A DNA stretch of 64,000 bases from Symsagittifera roscoffensis (GCF_963678635.1 NW_026970992.1:1-64000); one strand, 5' to 3'; positions 41,519-52,014 are shown, numbered from the stretch's first letter. Translations and numbers: made by a program. The notes: generated from the sequence alone by a model not told the origin.

Positions 41519-41960
41519 TTTTTCGTTCGATGACTGTTAATATGTAATTATTAATGTGTCGAATTGGTTGATTCCAGTTGTATAGATGTACTGGTTTGTG
41601 TTTATACTGCTTTTTTATTCTTCTTTTTCCTCTTTGTGATGAATTTGAAGTTGTTTCTGAGTCAGAAAAATATAATTGATCGTGTTGTGGGTAATTTTTA
41701 TCTATTGATTCTTTTAGTTTGTAGAGTTCGTCTAAACTGTTGGTTTCTGATTCTGAAAATGCGTTTCGATTTTTTGAAAATCTTTTTCGTGTTATTTGTC
41801 TTTGTTTAGTGATTATTTTTCTCTTTAGTGTTTGTCGTTTTGTTCGAATGTATCCAACTGTTTGTGTATGAGGTGTGATTACAAGGTCGTATTTTTTGTT
41901 ATCTATTTCACAATTGTGTAAAACGATTGTTTGTTTATTCCCTAGGTTTTTAAATGACAT
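41493..41960 (-). CDS. Element 2 basic leader ORF (155 aa)
   Basis: Lies directly before gag-pol and overlaps its start by 26 bases in another frame. It starts MSFKNLGNKQTIV and is strongly basic, with a K/R-rich stretch at about residues 40-62 (RQTLKRKIITKQRQITRKRF) and a second at 112-122, separated by an acidic Ser-rich patch. No membrane segment or known domain is seen. The same frame is preserved in element 3, although its ATG is gone there. Basic proteins encoded before or near gag can be nucleic-acid-binding or regulatory; nothing here fixes the role. How the ribosome then reaches the gag ATG (leaky scanning, reinitiation or splicing) is open. Confidence 0.6.
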   Translation of the reverse strand: MSFKNLGNKQTIVLHNCEIDNKKYDLVITPHTQTVGYIRTKRQTLKRKIITKQRQITRKRFSKNRNAFSESETNSLDELYKLKESIDKNYPQHDQLYFSDSETTSNSSQRGKRRIKKQYKHKPVHLYNWNQPIRHINNYILTVIERKNEFNAHPR

Positions 41961-42476
41961 AAGGTTTAGGATGACGGGTGCAAAAGGTTGTTAAATGATT
42001 TCTATTTTCCTAAACTGTTAGTTCTTACGATTTTTTGGTTAGCTTAACCTGGGTCTATTTGTTTAGGGTTGGAGAGAAAAGTATATCGATTCCGAAGAAT
42101 GATTTTTACTTTCTCGTGACTAGTATAAGCTAAGGTGTTAACTTACTTAATCTTACTTAGGGGTAGTGATTGTGTTCAAGGGTTGGAGAATAGTAAATCG
42201 ATCCACAAGGTTCAGGTATAATTAGAACGCGAGTAGTTCGTTAGATACTATTTTAAACTTACTAAGTCTAAGATTTATCCTGGGTCTGGTAAGAGGAGGG
42301 GTCAAGTGAAGGATGAATAACCGAAGTTCTTCACTGTTTATCCTAATTTGAATGATTAGTTTTGTTTAAAAATTTCTATTAGTCTTGGGTTTTTAGAAAG
42401 GGTTGGGTAGTGAATCGACGTTTGAGGTCGTTAGACACTAATTAAGTGGGTGGGGGAGAACAAAGTTGTTCTGTTT

Positions 42477-42561
42477 GATCCAAGGATAAGCCTTGATGAT
42501 CAAATTTAAAATGTAATGAAGTAGAAAATGATTTAAGATCCAAGGATAAGCCTTGATGATC
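42477..42561 (-). promoter_or_regulatory. Paired 25-mer hairpin in element 2 leader
   Basis: Two perfect 25-base copies, at 42477-42501 and 42537-42561, each contain CAAGGATAAGCCTTG between GATC words and so can fold as a stem-loop. The pair, spacing and sequence are retained in element 3. A packaging, dimerisation or translation element is possible. Confidence 0.6.
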
Positions 42562-42890
42562 TGGTTTTAAAATTAAGTGACTTTAAGTTTTAATGAGGTT
42601 TTAAATTTGTGTAAAGGAAAGATTTAGTATTTTATGATATTAGTGAGTTGATGATTGCTGTTATGTTTTAGGTGATGAAGCTGGAACAACAGGATGATTT
42701 ATGATTACTAACCATTTATTGTCATGCTACTAATTTTTATTTTTATTTTCCAATAAATATTTTTCAAACATGTTTTGTATAATACTGCAGAATTTTAGGA
42801 AAACGATCTTAGATCTTTTTATCAATCGTTATTGTATAATATTAATTTTGTTTAGCGCCTGAAATGATTTTGAAGATTTACTTCAAGGTT

Positions 42891-43124
42891 TTATGTTTGC
42901 AAATGGAAATCTAAATTCATTGCAAGTAGTATTCGAAATATAAAAGTTTGTTCTGGCTTTTGCCGAACTATCATGTAACTATACGGCAAGTTTCTACTTT
43001 GTCGTATGTCGTCTTTGGTTCGATGTCTTCTTCCAATTCCGGGTAGTTCTATTATGGTTCGGAATATTGGCTCGGATCTATTGAGTCGGAGAGACATTTC
43101 AATTAAATTATTGTCGTATAACAT
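42891..43124 (-). CDS. Small leader ORF of element 2 (77 aa)
   Basis: The first ATG-led ORF of note after the primer site. Its protein is about two-thirds identical to the 80-codon ORF of element 3 at the same place, with the same start (MLYDNNLIE), a shared PGIG motif and a shared RQKPEQTFIFRIL-type end. Length is preserved without frame breaks, unlike the surrounding non-coding leader. It is basic and has no signal peptide or known domain. It could be a regulatory peptide, an upstream ORF controlling gag translation, or a first exon joined by splicing to late genes such as the methionine-free ORF. Confidence 0.55.
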   Translation of the reverse strand: MLYDNNLIEMSLRLNRSEPIFRTIIELPGIGRRHRTKDDIRQSRNLPYSYMIVRQKPEQTFIFRILLAMNLDFHLQT

Positions 43125-43192
43125 TTTGTAAATGTTTTTGTCTAATTTCTAATCTAATTTTGGTTAATTCTAATCTAATAAGGTCTTGTTCG

Positions 43193-43210
43193 AGACTTAT
43201 GGTCGCACCA
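43193..43210 (-). other. Primer-binding site of element 2
   Basis: TGGTGCGACCATAAGTCT on the minus strand starts two bases after the LTR end AACTCA. It begins with TGG, complementary to a tRNA 3' CCA. This placement fixes the LTR boundary at 43213. The tRNA was not identified. Confidence 0.7.
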
Positions 43211-43212
43211 GA

Positions 43213-43620
43213 TGAGTTCGGTCTGGAGTGTAACTCATAGAGTAATTTCGGATAGGGTACACCGTCTGCTCGTCACGCTATCTTATTTTCGGCCGGATAG
43301 ATTCGTGCAACTTCTTAGTCTAATACCGATCCTAATCTTACTCTTATACTATCTAGTCTCAGGTTGTTTAACTAGTCTCTGCTAGGCTCAATAGATCTAG
43401 GGTATACTGGTTTATTGCGGCTGCTGAAGTGCTCGGGAGAGTCCAACTAATTTCTAAGTTAAATTCAAATCTCTCTGGTGCTGAAATTACAAGTAACTTC
43501 AGCACTTACAAATAAGTGGGTTGTTAGTTAGATGGATCATGATTGGTTAATATTAAATACTTTACATTGGTAAAACATTTAATTTATCCAATCATAAAAT
43601 ATAGTTTAGATCAGGTTCCA
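43213..43620 (-). repeat. 5' LTR of element 2
   Basis: 408 bp, matching the 3' LTR at 24719-25126 with about one difference. TG...CA ends on the minus strand, with the primer site two bases inside. Its outer edge lies 55 bases from the predicted splice donor of the host exon at 43675-43877. Confidence 0.9.
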
Positions 43621-43674
43621 AAAGAGTCAAAAGTGATTTTTTATCAAAATAGAGTACAATTCTGGAAGACCTAC

Positions 43675-43877
43675 TATGGATGTGAGCTTCCTCCTGAGGC
43701 AGGATAGCCCCCACCAGCGCCCGAAGTTAGGGAAGAATATGTTGGGGGTGGTGGTAGGTTGCCGCCCCCTGAAGACGCATTATTGTTCGTCTCAATTGCT
43801 GTCGTGGTGTTATTAGGAGACGAGAAAACAGTTTCAGATTTGCTCGGATCCGAGTAAAACCCGAAATTCGTTGTCAT
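43675..43877 (-). CDS. First exon of PPxY membrane-protein paralogue 1
   Basis: Starts at an ATG preceded by TCTGAAAT, as in the paralogue at 54278. The first 17 residues (MTTNFGFYSDPSKSETV) are identical in the two; then comes a Thr/Asn-rich spacer and LPPPPTYSSLTS. The predicted donor is TA|GTAGGT at 43674, which leaves the same split-codon phase (two bases) as in the complete gene. Without splicing the frame would stop at once. The second exon, with the membrane anchor, was not found: 55 bases beyond the donor the DNA becomes element 2, and nothing similar is visible in 20972-24718. This copy is probably disrupted by retroelements, or its second exon lies outside. Confidence 0.5.
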
Positions 43878-44992
43878 ATTTCAGATTATGATAAATTTAT
43901 CAGTCAAAGAAACATTGTGATAAACAACAAACTAAGGCTTGCGTATATATTGTTAAATGTATATTTATAAGTTGACCAGAAAAAAAAGAATTCAACTACA
44001 TTACGTAATTTCGTTCAGTAGTGGTGGTTTTGATGCGCATAAATATATTTTTTAATGCCACGCTGAAAAAACAGCATGATGCTTGATAGTCATACAGGTA
44101 TACAGATTTTTGACAAGCTGCACGTTTTTGAATGCTTGATATTTAGACTTGATTAAACTTTCTATTTGTGACGTCTTAAAATTTAATCAAACGGTGTTGT
44201 TTTAACTTTTGATTGAAAAAAAAAACAGAAAATCTGCAATTATGTTTAATGATTAACTTGAACGTACGCAATTGAATGTGTTTAGCACAGAGTAAAGTAT
44301 TAAATAGGCCAAAGGGCATGCCTCAACTATATTTAGACTTATTTCTAACACAGAATTAATCTTGAGCTCAGAACAACAATATCTTCCGAATGATATCGAA
44401 ATGATATCGAAAAATTGGTAGTTCAGAAGTCGAAAGTTGTCTGGAAAAACCACTTCGAGCACAAATATTCCGTCATTTTCTTCGATAGTCAGAACTTTTA
44501 CAGATACTTGTCTTTTAACTTGAATATCGATATGCAAAGAGAGTTATTTGCTATCACGGTTGATTTTACGAACTAAAATTGTGCACGAACCCGTGCTCGT
44601 TGCTTGAGGGTGAGGCAACATTACCCAGCCCAGAAAAATAACCAAAAAAAAATGCATGTAGTTCTTAAGCAGGGGCACAACAGCGGTTCGCTGTGATGAG
44701 CTGTACAGCTCGTATGTTGATCCTATCCCTCGTGGATAAATGATCTTAGAATCTAATAAATGGTGTCTCAGTTGCAATTTTTTTATTATACAAACTAATT
44801 CACTTCATTTTTTTTTGACTTCCTGCCAATCAATGCAAGCAAATTTGTCAACAAAAAGTACTCAAATTACAAATTTACTAAAAGCTACAAACATCAACTG
44901 ACTTTGAAAGAACAGCAAACCTCCTATCGTAGCACGTGGATTTCTTGTCACCAATATCTATATCAAAACAATCAACATCAAAAGTAACAAAA

Positions 44993-45032
44993 CTGCTCGT
45001 ATCAGGGCGAAGCCCTGAGCGTTCCGACTGCC
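44993..45032 (+). repeat. Hairpin repeat copy (CAGGGCGAAGCCCTG)
   Basis: Contains CTGCTCGTATCAGGGCGAAG followed by CCCTGAGCGTTCCGACTGCC. The CAGGGC-GAA-GCCCTG core can form a 6-bp stem with a 3-base loop. Related copies are at 45196, 52015, 52422, 55005, 57394 and 47079, with inverted ones at about 46632 and 61123. Confidence 0.6.
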
Positions 45033-45195
45033 TTTTAAGGTGTATGGAGCAGTAATAACATGAAAAAACTAAACGTAAAAAAAATATCATCCCACACGCC
45101 ATATTGAGTATAAAGTGATAAATTTTGCTCCTATTAACAAGTGATTATGGCTTACAAGCATCCTTGACCAATACGATTTCTTAAAAGGAACAAGA

Positions 45196-45235
45196 CTGCT
45201 CGTATCAGGGCGAAGCCCTGAATGTTCCGATTGCC
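45196..45235 (+). repeat. Hairpin repeat copy
   Basis: Nearly identical to the copy 200 bases upstream and in the same orientation. Both are followed by TGGAGCAGTAATAACA. Confidence 0.6.
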
Positions 45236-46083
45236 TTTTGAGGTTTATGGAGCAGTAATAACATAAATATCATTAAAAATTAAATGTAATAAAAAAATGA
45301 AGAAAAAAAACATTTCCGCTAAAATTTGAAGTTTTTTTAATGAAAATCATCCTCCTACACGCCATACAAACTACAAAAGAATAGATTTTTGCTCCTTGTA
45401 ATAAATCAAAAATTGCAAATAAGCTTCTTTCAACCAATTTGGAAGGATTCTTAAGACGGATTAAATCTCCGCTTACGTGTTGCGTTAATAGTGCAAAATA
45501 CATCGCGCGTTAAATGTCCCAAATTGATCAAAATGGTAATCTTTAAACCCCCATAACTTTACAAAAAAAGATCACAGATAAAACATCTTATCAAGTTTAA
45601 GCTCAGGACAACAATACCTTTTGAATGATATAAAAAAAATCCGTCGAAAATGGTTAGTTAAAAAGTCGAAATTTGTCTGAAAAAAAAAATTACCCGAGCA
45701 CACTTTTTCTGTTACTTTCGTATCGAAAGTCAGAACAATAAATCTCCGCTTACGCGTTGATGGCGCGAAATATATTGCGCGTTAATTGTCCCATATCAGC
45801 CAAATTGGCAATCTTTAAACCCACATAACTTTACAAAAAATGATCACCGGTAAAAAATCTTATCAAAGTTAAGCTCAGGGCAACAATAGTTTCTGTATGA
45901 TATAAAAAAACGTCGAAAATGGCTTGTTAAAAGCCGAAGTTTCTCTCTGAAGAAAAAAAAACCACCCGAGCGCAGATATTCTGTTACTTTCGTTACGAAA
46001 GTCGGAACAACCAGAAAGCGCATTTCATGTCAAAGTCCTGAAGATTTTCATGTTTTAAGCAATATTTAAGATTTGAAAAGTAA

Positions 46084-46570
46084 ATTATTAAGAGTAAAGA
46101 AATTATTTGTTCGAAAATATAACAAAATTGGAAATGAAAACCGTAATTTAAAAAAAAAACTTACAAAAACACTGTGCCAGATTTTTGCAAGATTTTATCT
46201 AAATAATGGTTGCTTCGATTAATTCTAGCAACCAATTTTAAATTATATATATTATTTTGATTATTTTTTTGGATTTTTCCTCATGTTTTTTCTCTAGACA
46301 AGGTGAGTAGGAAATTTATATATATTTATGATTATTAATTGAGTCCACTCACCTTGTCTAGAGAAAAAACATGAGAAAAAATCCAGAAAAATAATCAAAA
46401 TAATATATATAATTTAAAATTGGCTACTAGAATCAATCGAAACAACCATTATGTAGATATAATATTGCAAAAATCTGGCACAGTGTTTTTGTAAGTTTTT
46501 TTTTAAATTACGGTTTTCATTTCCAATTTTGTTATATTTTCGAACAAATAATTTCTTTACTCTTAATAAT
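46084..46570. repeat. Foldback element 1 (225-bp arms)
   Basis: A near-perfect inverted repeat. Arms 46084-46309 and 46347-46570 surround a 37-base loop. Both arms contain the AAGGTGAGT word next to the loop. Non-coding. It is a foldback transposon or a potential long hairpin RNA if transcribed. Confidence 0.8.
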
Positions 46571-46610
46571 AAGACTTTTTGCAAAAGCTGTAAGTGTTGA
46601 ATCATAATAT

Positions 46611-47131
46611 GGTAGATTTTTAAAAACACTCGGAAAATTTTGGGCTCCGTCTGAATAGAGCAGTCGTTTGTGCCTTCAATTTTTTTTTCACAAAATAACT
46701 GTGTTCAAATTTCAGCGCTAGATTTTGCGCAGTTCATTATCAATCTGTTTATGGCATGGTCGTAAGCATCTGACACAAGAAATTCTGTCAAATGCTAAAA
46801 AAAAATTGAACCCCAATTTTTGCTATTTGAACAAAATCTGCTTTTGCTATTTCAAATAAACAGAGAAATCCAGAAAGAATTTAAACAATAATGAATTTCC
46901 CAGACAACGTTTCATGCCTTTTGGTTAAACTAAAAGCTTGCAACTTTTTTCAGCTAATTATCCGAATTTCAGCAAATAATTTGAAATTATGAAGCAAAAT
47001 GATAATGAACTGCGCAAAATGTAGCGCTGAAATTTGAACACTGTTATTTTGAGAAAATAAAATTGATGGCACACAAGACTGCTCTATTCAGACGAAGCCC
47101 AAATTTTTCCGAATGTTTTTAAAAATCTACC
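46611..47131. repeat. Foldback element 2 (132-bp arms)
   Basis: Inverted arms 46611-46742 and 47000-47131 start GGTAGATTTTTAAAAACA and surround a 257-base centre. Each arm holds a diverged copy of the CTGCTC hairpin repeat, so that repeat family may be linked to the ends of such elements. Non-coding. Confidence 0.75.
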
Positions 47132-47599
47132 GAGTTGTGCTTGTATTGAAAAAGGTAATGTTTTTTTTTTGGAAAAAGGAAGAACAATTTTTTTTTCAGA
47201 TTTGTAATGCAAGTGAAAAGTTCAACAACTATTTTGAAGTTAAAAGGTTGAATCTCTTATTAAAGTTGAAAAGTGTGTTAAAGTTACTCTATATGGCGTC
47301 AATTAAATGCAAATTTTGTCTACTTTATCGCCAGCTTACAATGCTAAAGTTAACACTCTCTAGACAATTGTTGGTAAGCTGTAGTTGCTCGTTTTTTCAA
47401 TTGATATTTTTATGGAAACTCAACCTATTAAATTGAACCTAATATAGTTCAACTTCAGTCAGGGTTGCAGGAAATATCACGTGGTGCGGTCGGTAGTTTC
47501 TTCATCGGAAGACCAACCGGGCTTCAAGCAGTTGCTCTTCTTGGTTAACATCGTTAGCCGAACCCTTATATCTCTGACTGGAGGTATGAGTTTGTCATT

Positions 47600-50500
47600 T
47601 TGTTGTGGCGATATCACTCAAGGACAACTGTGACAAAAGTTTTTTAAATAAGACCTATAACTGGTATTCGTCGATCAACTGCCTCAGACAGAAATTTTTT
47701 GAACGTTGGAATCCTCAAACGAAGAGGATGGTAGAACCGCAAGAATTGACGCTACTATACGGAAAACACAAAGAAAAAGCAGAAGAAGGGACCCAAAATC
47801 CGTCCGAAATTCAATTCCTAAATTAGACACTCGGAAACGTCATGTCTAGTCTGTGCATTAGGAAACGAAGGAAAGAAACAAATTCTTCAGCAACACGCAC
47901 TCGTAAACTTTAATTCAGTCTATTTGAATTTTTTTCACTAAGCTTGCGAAAAACTTATACATGTGAAAAAACTTATTATATTGAAAAAATACATTTCTCG
48001 AAATTATCACATGGAGACAAAGAAGGCCCCAAATCAATTCATCCTCGTACAGCAGGACATCACATTCCTTTGAAATGAAAGTTTTCGGCGACTCATTCAT
48101 CGCAAAGATGCATTTCATAAATAGCTCTGCATAAAACACAAGAGCACAGTAGATGGCACAATAAAATGGGCTCTACTGCATGACAAGCTGTAGGTAACAG
48201 TAAGCACACTCCAAAAGCAGAACCCATCAGCTGAGAGCAGCTCAGGTTGTTTCAACGTTTCCTGCAATCAATTCCGGATAACAGACGAACCTCTGATTTC
48301 CGTCCACGCCAAAACAACGCGCAAAACCGGATCAACGGAGCACTATGAATGGGACTCAAAACAAAGTTACAATCAGATCATTAATCCAACAATCAAGTCA
48401 AACCATGAAAGGTTCACATCAGAGCACAAGAAAAGAACCATCGTCGAAAAACTGTTGTATTGCCACAACGGAAAATGAACCGTCAGCGGGAAAATGTTGT
48501 ATTAGCACGCAAACTTCAAACTACTCACTCCAGACGGAAACAAATAAAAACTACAAATGTAAACAGAACCATTACGAACTGCAACAGAAGCTAGTAGTAA
48601 GGACAAATTCATGCAGAGCGAAGAAGACTACCGCCATTCCGAATATCCTGACACTACTCGTAAAATAGTGGGACCCATAGGGCGCACCAATACAAAACAT
48701 ATTCAAATCCGACGCAGGTCACCAGAGACAGAGCGGGAAACTGTTTTAGGTACATGGTTACCGGCATACCAAGCATGCAAAGCGATTGATACCTCAACAA
48801 AGAAATCAGTGGATCGTGTGGAGCTTAGAACAAATAAACGATCAGGCAATTTCAATCAAACCGAACCCTCAAAAATTGTTAACTACGTGAACCTCAGAAA
48901 AAAATTAGCGCTACATGCTTGAGCATCTCAAAAGAGCGAAGAGAAATTGAGCAGTCTTATTAAGTCAACAATATGGCTAGTGCTTACCGCTATTTTATCA
49001 AACTTTTTACAAATTCGATGGTAAAAGCATCGTCAAATCAGAAGTCAATATGCAAATGTACCTACATGCACAAGAGGGGCATAATTAATCTGTTTTTATC
49101 TTAGCGAAGTATATCAAATTAGGCCAAATTGCACTTTGTCTCTCATTTTGGAATTTTACGAGTCACACTTTTTTTTACCAATCAGAGCAGTTTATGCAAA
49201 TTTTCAACTCACCAAGAGCAAGCAAAATTCCCAAGTTTTATCTAGTCGAAAATGACTGTTTTCAGCATATTCTCCATTTTTTTGTGTTTGACCATTTTTT
49301 CCATTCGGAACAATTATCTGAAACAATTTATTTTTTTAACATTTAATCAAATGCAAAGACCAATAAATACAAGAAAAAGAACATAAACAAAGCCACCAGT
49401 TGACACTGAAGACCAAAGACCAAAGACAAAAATGGTGATAGCAGTGAACAAAAAGAAGACGAGCAATGCCAGGATGCTAACTTATTTCCGAGCGAACAAT
49501 CGTAATGAGACTGGATAGAACCAGCAATTTCGTGGAGAAATTCAGAAAAGCTGTGTCATCAGAACACTGATCTTTTCAGCAGAAAAGAAGAAAAATTGTA
49601 ATTGAGTTTTACAAGATCTTGGATGCATTCATACTAAGGGCATTGACCACAGAAAACAGACAACTCGGCCAGCTGAGAAAACACACTTTGGGATAAAGAT
49701 GGCTTTTTGAGAGAGAGTATCAATATGACAGGCTTCTCAGATGGCGCAGCAGTAATCAAAAACTGCATCATTATAGACAATTGGGTAGCTTTCCCAACTT
49801 GGTCGAGAAGGCTGTCCTGGGCCGACTTCACAAGTCTAATCCTGCACAAGAAGCAATTGTGGATGCTGCGCAAAATCTCTGGCGACCGAAATAGCACAGA
49901 GAAATCAAAGATGTCTGCCAGCCTTGTAGATCAAGCTCCGTGTAAGGTAGGAGCCTGAAAACTTTTCAACGCCAAAAAATTCAACTGTTCACAACAACTG
50001 CCAGGTATATCCGGACCGAATGAAGAAATTCAAATAGATTTTACGCGACCACTTTTCGATTCAAGGCGGAAAAATTTATCTCAGTTGCATCAGACCTATT
50101 CGATTGAAATAAACTTCAGCCCTGATAAGAAAAAAAAATTAAGGGAAAGAAAACAACATTCGCTTTTAAATAGTTGTAAAATCGAAACAAATATTTTAGT
50201 GAAAGGAGAATCGATCAGTACTTGGGATTTAAAAAAGCTCACACAGTCAAATTTTGCGAATTGAAAGGGTCAACCACATTTTTTCACCAGTCGAAGATCA
50301 ACGTGGTTTTGGACATGTTGAAAAATGATTTCAGACAAAAAAAATCAAATTAGGTATAAAAATCATTCGGCGATCCAATCTTTCTGAAAAGATAATTGTA
50401 TAACCCGCCACGCAGTTATTGATTTGAATTTTTAATTCCGTTTGAACTCACTTCGCCGAAATGTTCAAGACTTACGACAAAAATATTAATCCTATGAAAT

Positions 50501-51544
50501 CAGATTGTGAGAAAAAATGTATGCTGAAGCCAGATAGAAAGAAAGAATTAGCAGACTCAAAAGCCAAATTAAAGATGTTCAAGCAAGAAATGGCGAGTAG
50601 AGACGTTTCATCAAAATTCAAGCGGTCAAAGAAAGATTCGGAGTCTAGCGAAGTTGGAAAACGAAAGGAGATTGCTCAAAAAACACCTAACTCTCATAAA
50701 AAATGACCAGAGGCACTCACTAACGAAACATAACGAAAAGGAATTCTTTACTTGCAGTGAGCCTAAGAAGTTCTCTGAATCAAGGGACACTGTGACTCAG
50801 ATAAGAGCAAGAGATGACAGTTCAGAAGCCGAAAACCAGTAATCTTCAAACCGATTTATTAAATTATCCGGAAAAGGTGGTGGTAAACGTTTTCAAAGTT
50901 TTAACGGGTTTCAACCCTTATATCACAAATACAAGGAAAGTGATTTAAAAAGTCATCTATCAATTCTTTAAAAAATCAAGTCAGTCAAACTATCAGATTT
51001 AGTTTCAGAAGCCTCAACAATCACTTCGAGGAAGCCTCTACACCAGTGCAGCTGGAGCAAACCAAATAGATCTGTGCACAAGTTGCCCAGACCATACGCA
51101 TCACTGGTCTCACTATTGAAAGAAGAATCAGACTCAGAGCACATGGCGAGGCCATTGACAAGACTTGAACAGCTACGAGAGAAGAAGATGGAGCTGTACA
51201 CATAGTTGAAGAACATCAAGAAGTAAAAACCTCCATTTTCGGCAATCAGACACAACGTGGTTCTCCAATATCAGCAAAACGCATAAAAGCAAGGGAAAAA
51301 ATACTCGGCCAAGATGCAGCAGTTGACTGTCCGTTTTGCATTTTGTCAGTGCAGTCAATTGTCAGATTGTCAGTGAAAGACAAAATACAGACAATCTTCC
51401 AACTTCTTTGTGATCCACACTATCACCAATACCATGCAGGAAAGCGAAGATTTCAGTCAACAAACCGATTTTTCAAATTTTTGAAACTTTTTTTTTGTGA
51501 AATTGAAATAACACACTGTGTATAAAAATTTCTTAGAGGGGGAA
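47600..51544 (+). mobile_element. Element 4: heavily decayed Ty3/Gypsy-like element
   Basis: Fragments of retroelement protein are scattered in shifting frames on the plus strand: the integrase piece at 49805-50105, Lys-rich short frames at 47605-47826, 48345-48668 and 50461-50706, and a purine tract AGAGGGGGAA directly followed by TG at 51545, the expected 3' LTR start. The left boundary and the 5' LTR could not be found. It is old and coding-dead. Confidence 0.5.
49805..50105 (+). pseudogene. Decayed integrase of element 4
   Basis: The plus-strand frame reads RLHKSNPAQEAIVDAAQNLW, then a stop, then HREIKDVCQPC. This is the zinc-domain pattern of Ty3/Gypsy integrases, with the Trp-Pro and CxxC spacing. 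After an indel it resumes as GPNEEIQIDFTRPL, the strand containing the first catalytic Asp. The downstream catalytic region is unrecognisable. Stops and frame changes show it is a pseudogene. Confidence 0.7.
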
Positions 51545-51750
51545 TGTGGTCGAATTGAGTTGTCCAGTGAATTTTCAAACAAGTTTCTGAGGTTTAAAAA
51601 ATTGAATCTTAAATTGTTGTTGATCATTACTGAAGTTTAATTTCTATCAAGTTAGACATCTGCCAATCGTGTCTAGTTGGCCAATTTTGTTTTTTTTCCA
51701 TCTTTTCTCGAGAATTTTTTTTTCATGTTTCAGGTAAATAACTTTATGGT
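51545..51750 (+). repeat. Start of probable 3' LTR of element 4
   Basis: Begins TGTGGTCGAATTGAG immediately after the AGAGGGGGAA purine tract. The right boundary and a partner LTR are not visible, so the end given is arbitrary. Confidence 0.4.
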
Positions 51751-52014
51751 AATTGGAATCAAAAATAATTTATTCAAGCTGTCAACAGTTTTCGTTCTAC
51801 AAAAAACAGTTTCAAAAAAATGTCATTAATTAATTCTGAAATCAAAAAGTTTTCCTGATGACAAAAAAATTGATGACTTTCGAGACGTTTCGTTTTGACA
51901 AAAATATCCTAAAAAAATTTGAACATTTTCAAACGTCTCGATAACGTGATAATTCAGAAGCATAAGTGAACTTCAAGGAGTCTACAATATAGGCAGGCAT
52001 ACTTTTCAATAAAA

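Larger units (their letters stand above)
24719..43620 (-). mobile_element. Element 2: intact giant Ty3/Gypsy endogenous retrovirus
   Basis: The element is 18,902 bp bounded by two 408-bp LTRs that differ at about one position, so the insertion is recent. On the minus strand the order is 5' LTR, primer site, leader, two leader ORFs, gag-pol, two tiny membrane ORFs, a methionine-free ORF, an envelope-like ORF, a 597-codon ORF, a 1.6-kb tail and the 3' LTR. All frames are open. The coding strand is rich in A and C and poor in G. No matching target duplication was found outside the LTRs (AGTAG on the left, AAAAG on the right), which is odd for such a young copy and suggests recombination or a rearranged flank. 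Confidence 0.9.
44355..46010. repeat. Repeat-rich intergenic block with tandem ~275-bp dimer
   Basis: Two adjacent diverged direct copies (45462-45738 and 45739-46010) share TAAATCTCCGCTTACG at the start, a CAATCTTTAAACCC..ATAACTTTACAAAAA core and end in GAAAGTC(A/G)GAACAA. A partial relative lies at 44355-44505 and another at about 52671-52800. No coding potential is seen. Confidence 0.6.

Noticed and set aside
42477..42561. CRISPR-like repeat pair
   Set aside because: Only two units, inside a retroelement leader of a eukaryote, with no array and no cas genes.
43187..43210. tRNA gene 3' half at the primer site (TTCGAGAC...CGCACCA)
   Set aside because: T-arm pairing fails and spacing is off by one. 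The position two bases from the LTR end explains the CCA.
48345..48922. Two overlapping plus-strand ORFs (107 and 103 codons)
   Set aside because: Likely remnants of decayed element 4 gag/protease. No motif is preserved well enough to call a gene.
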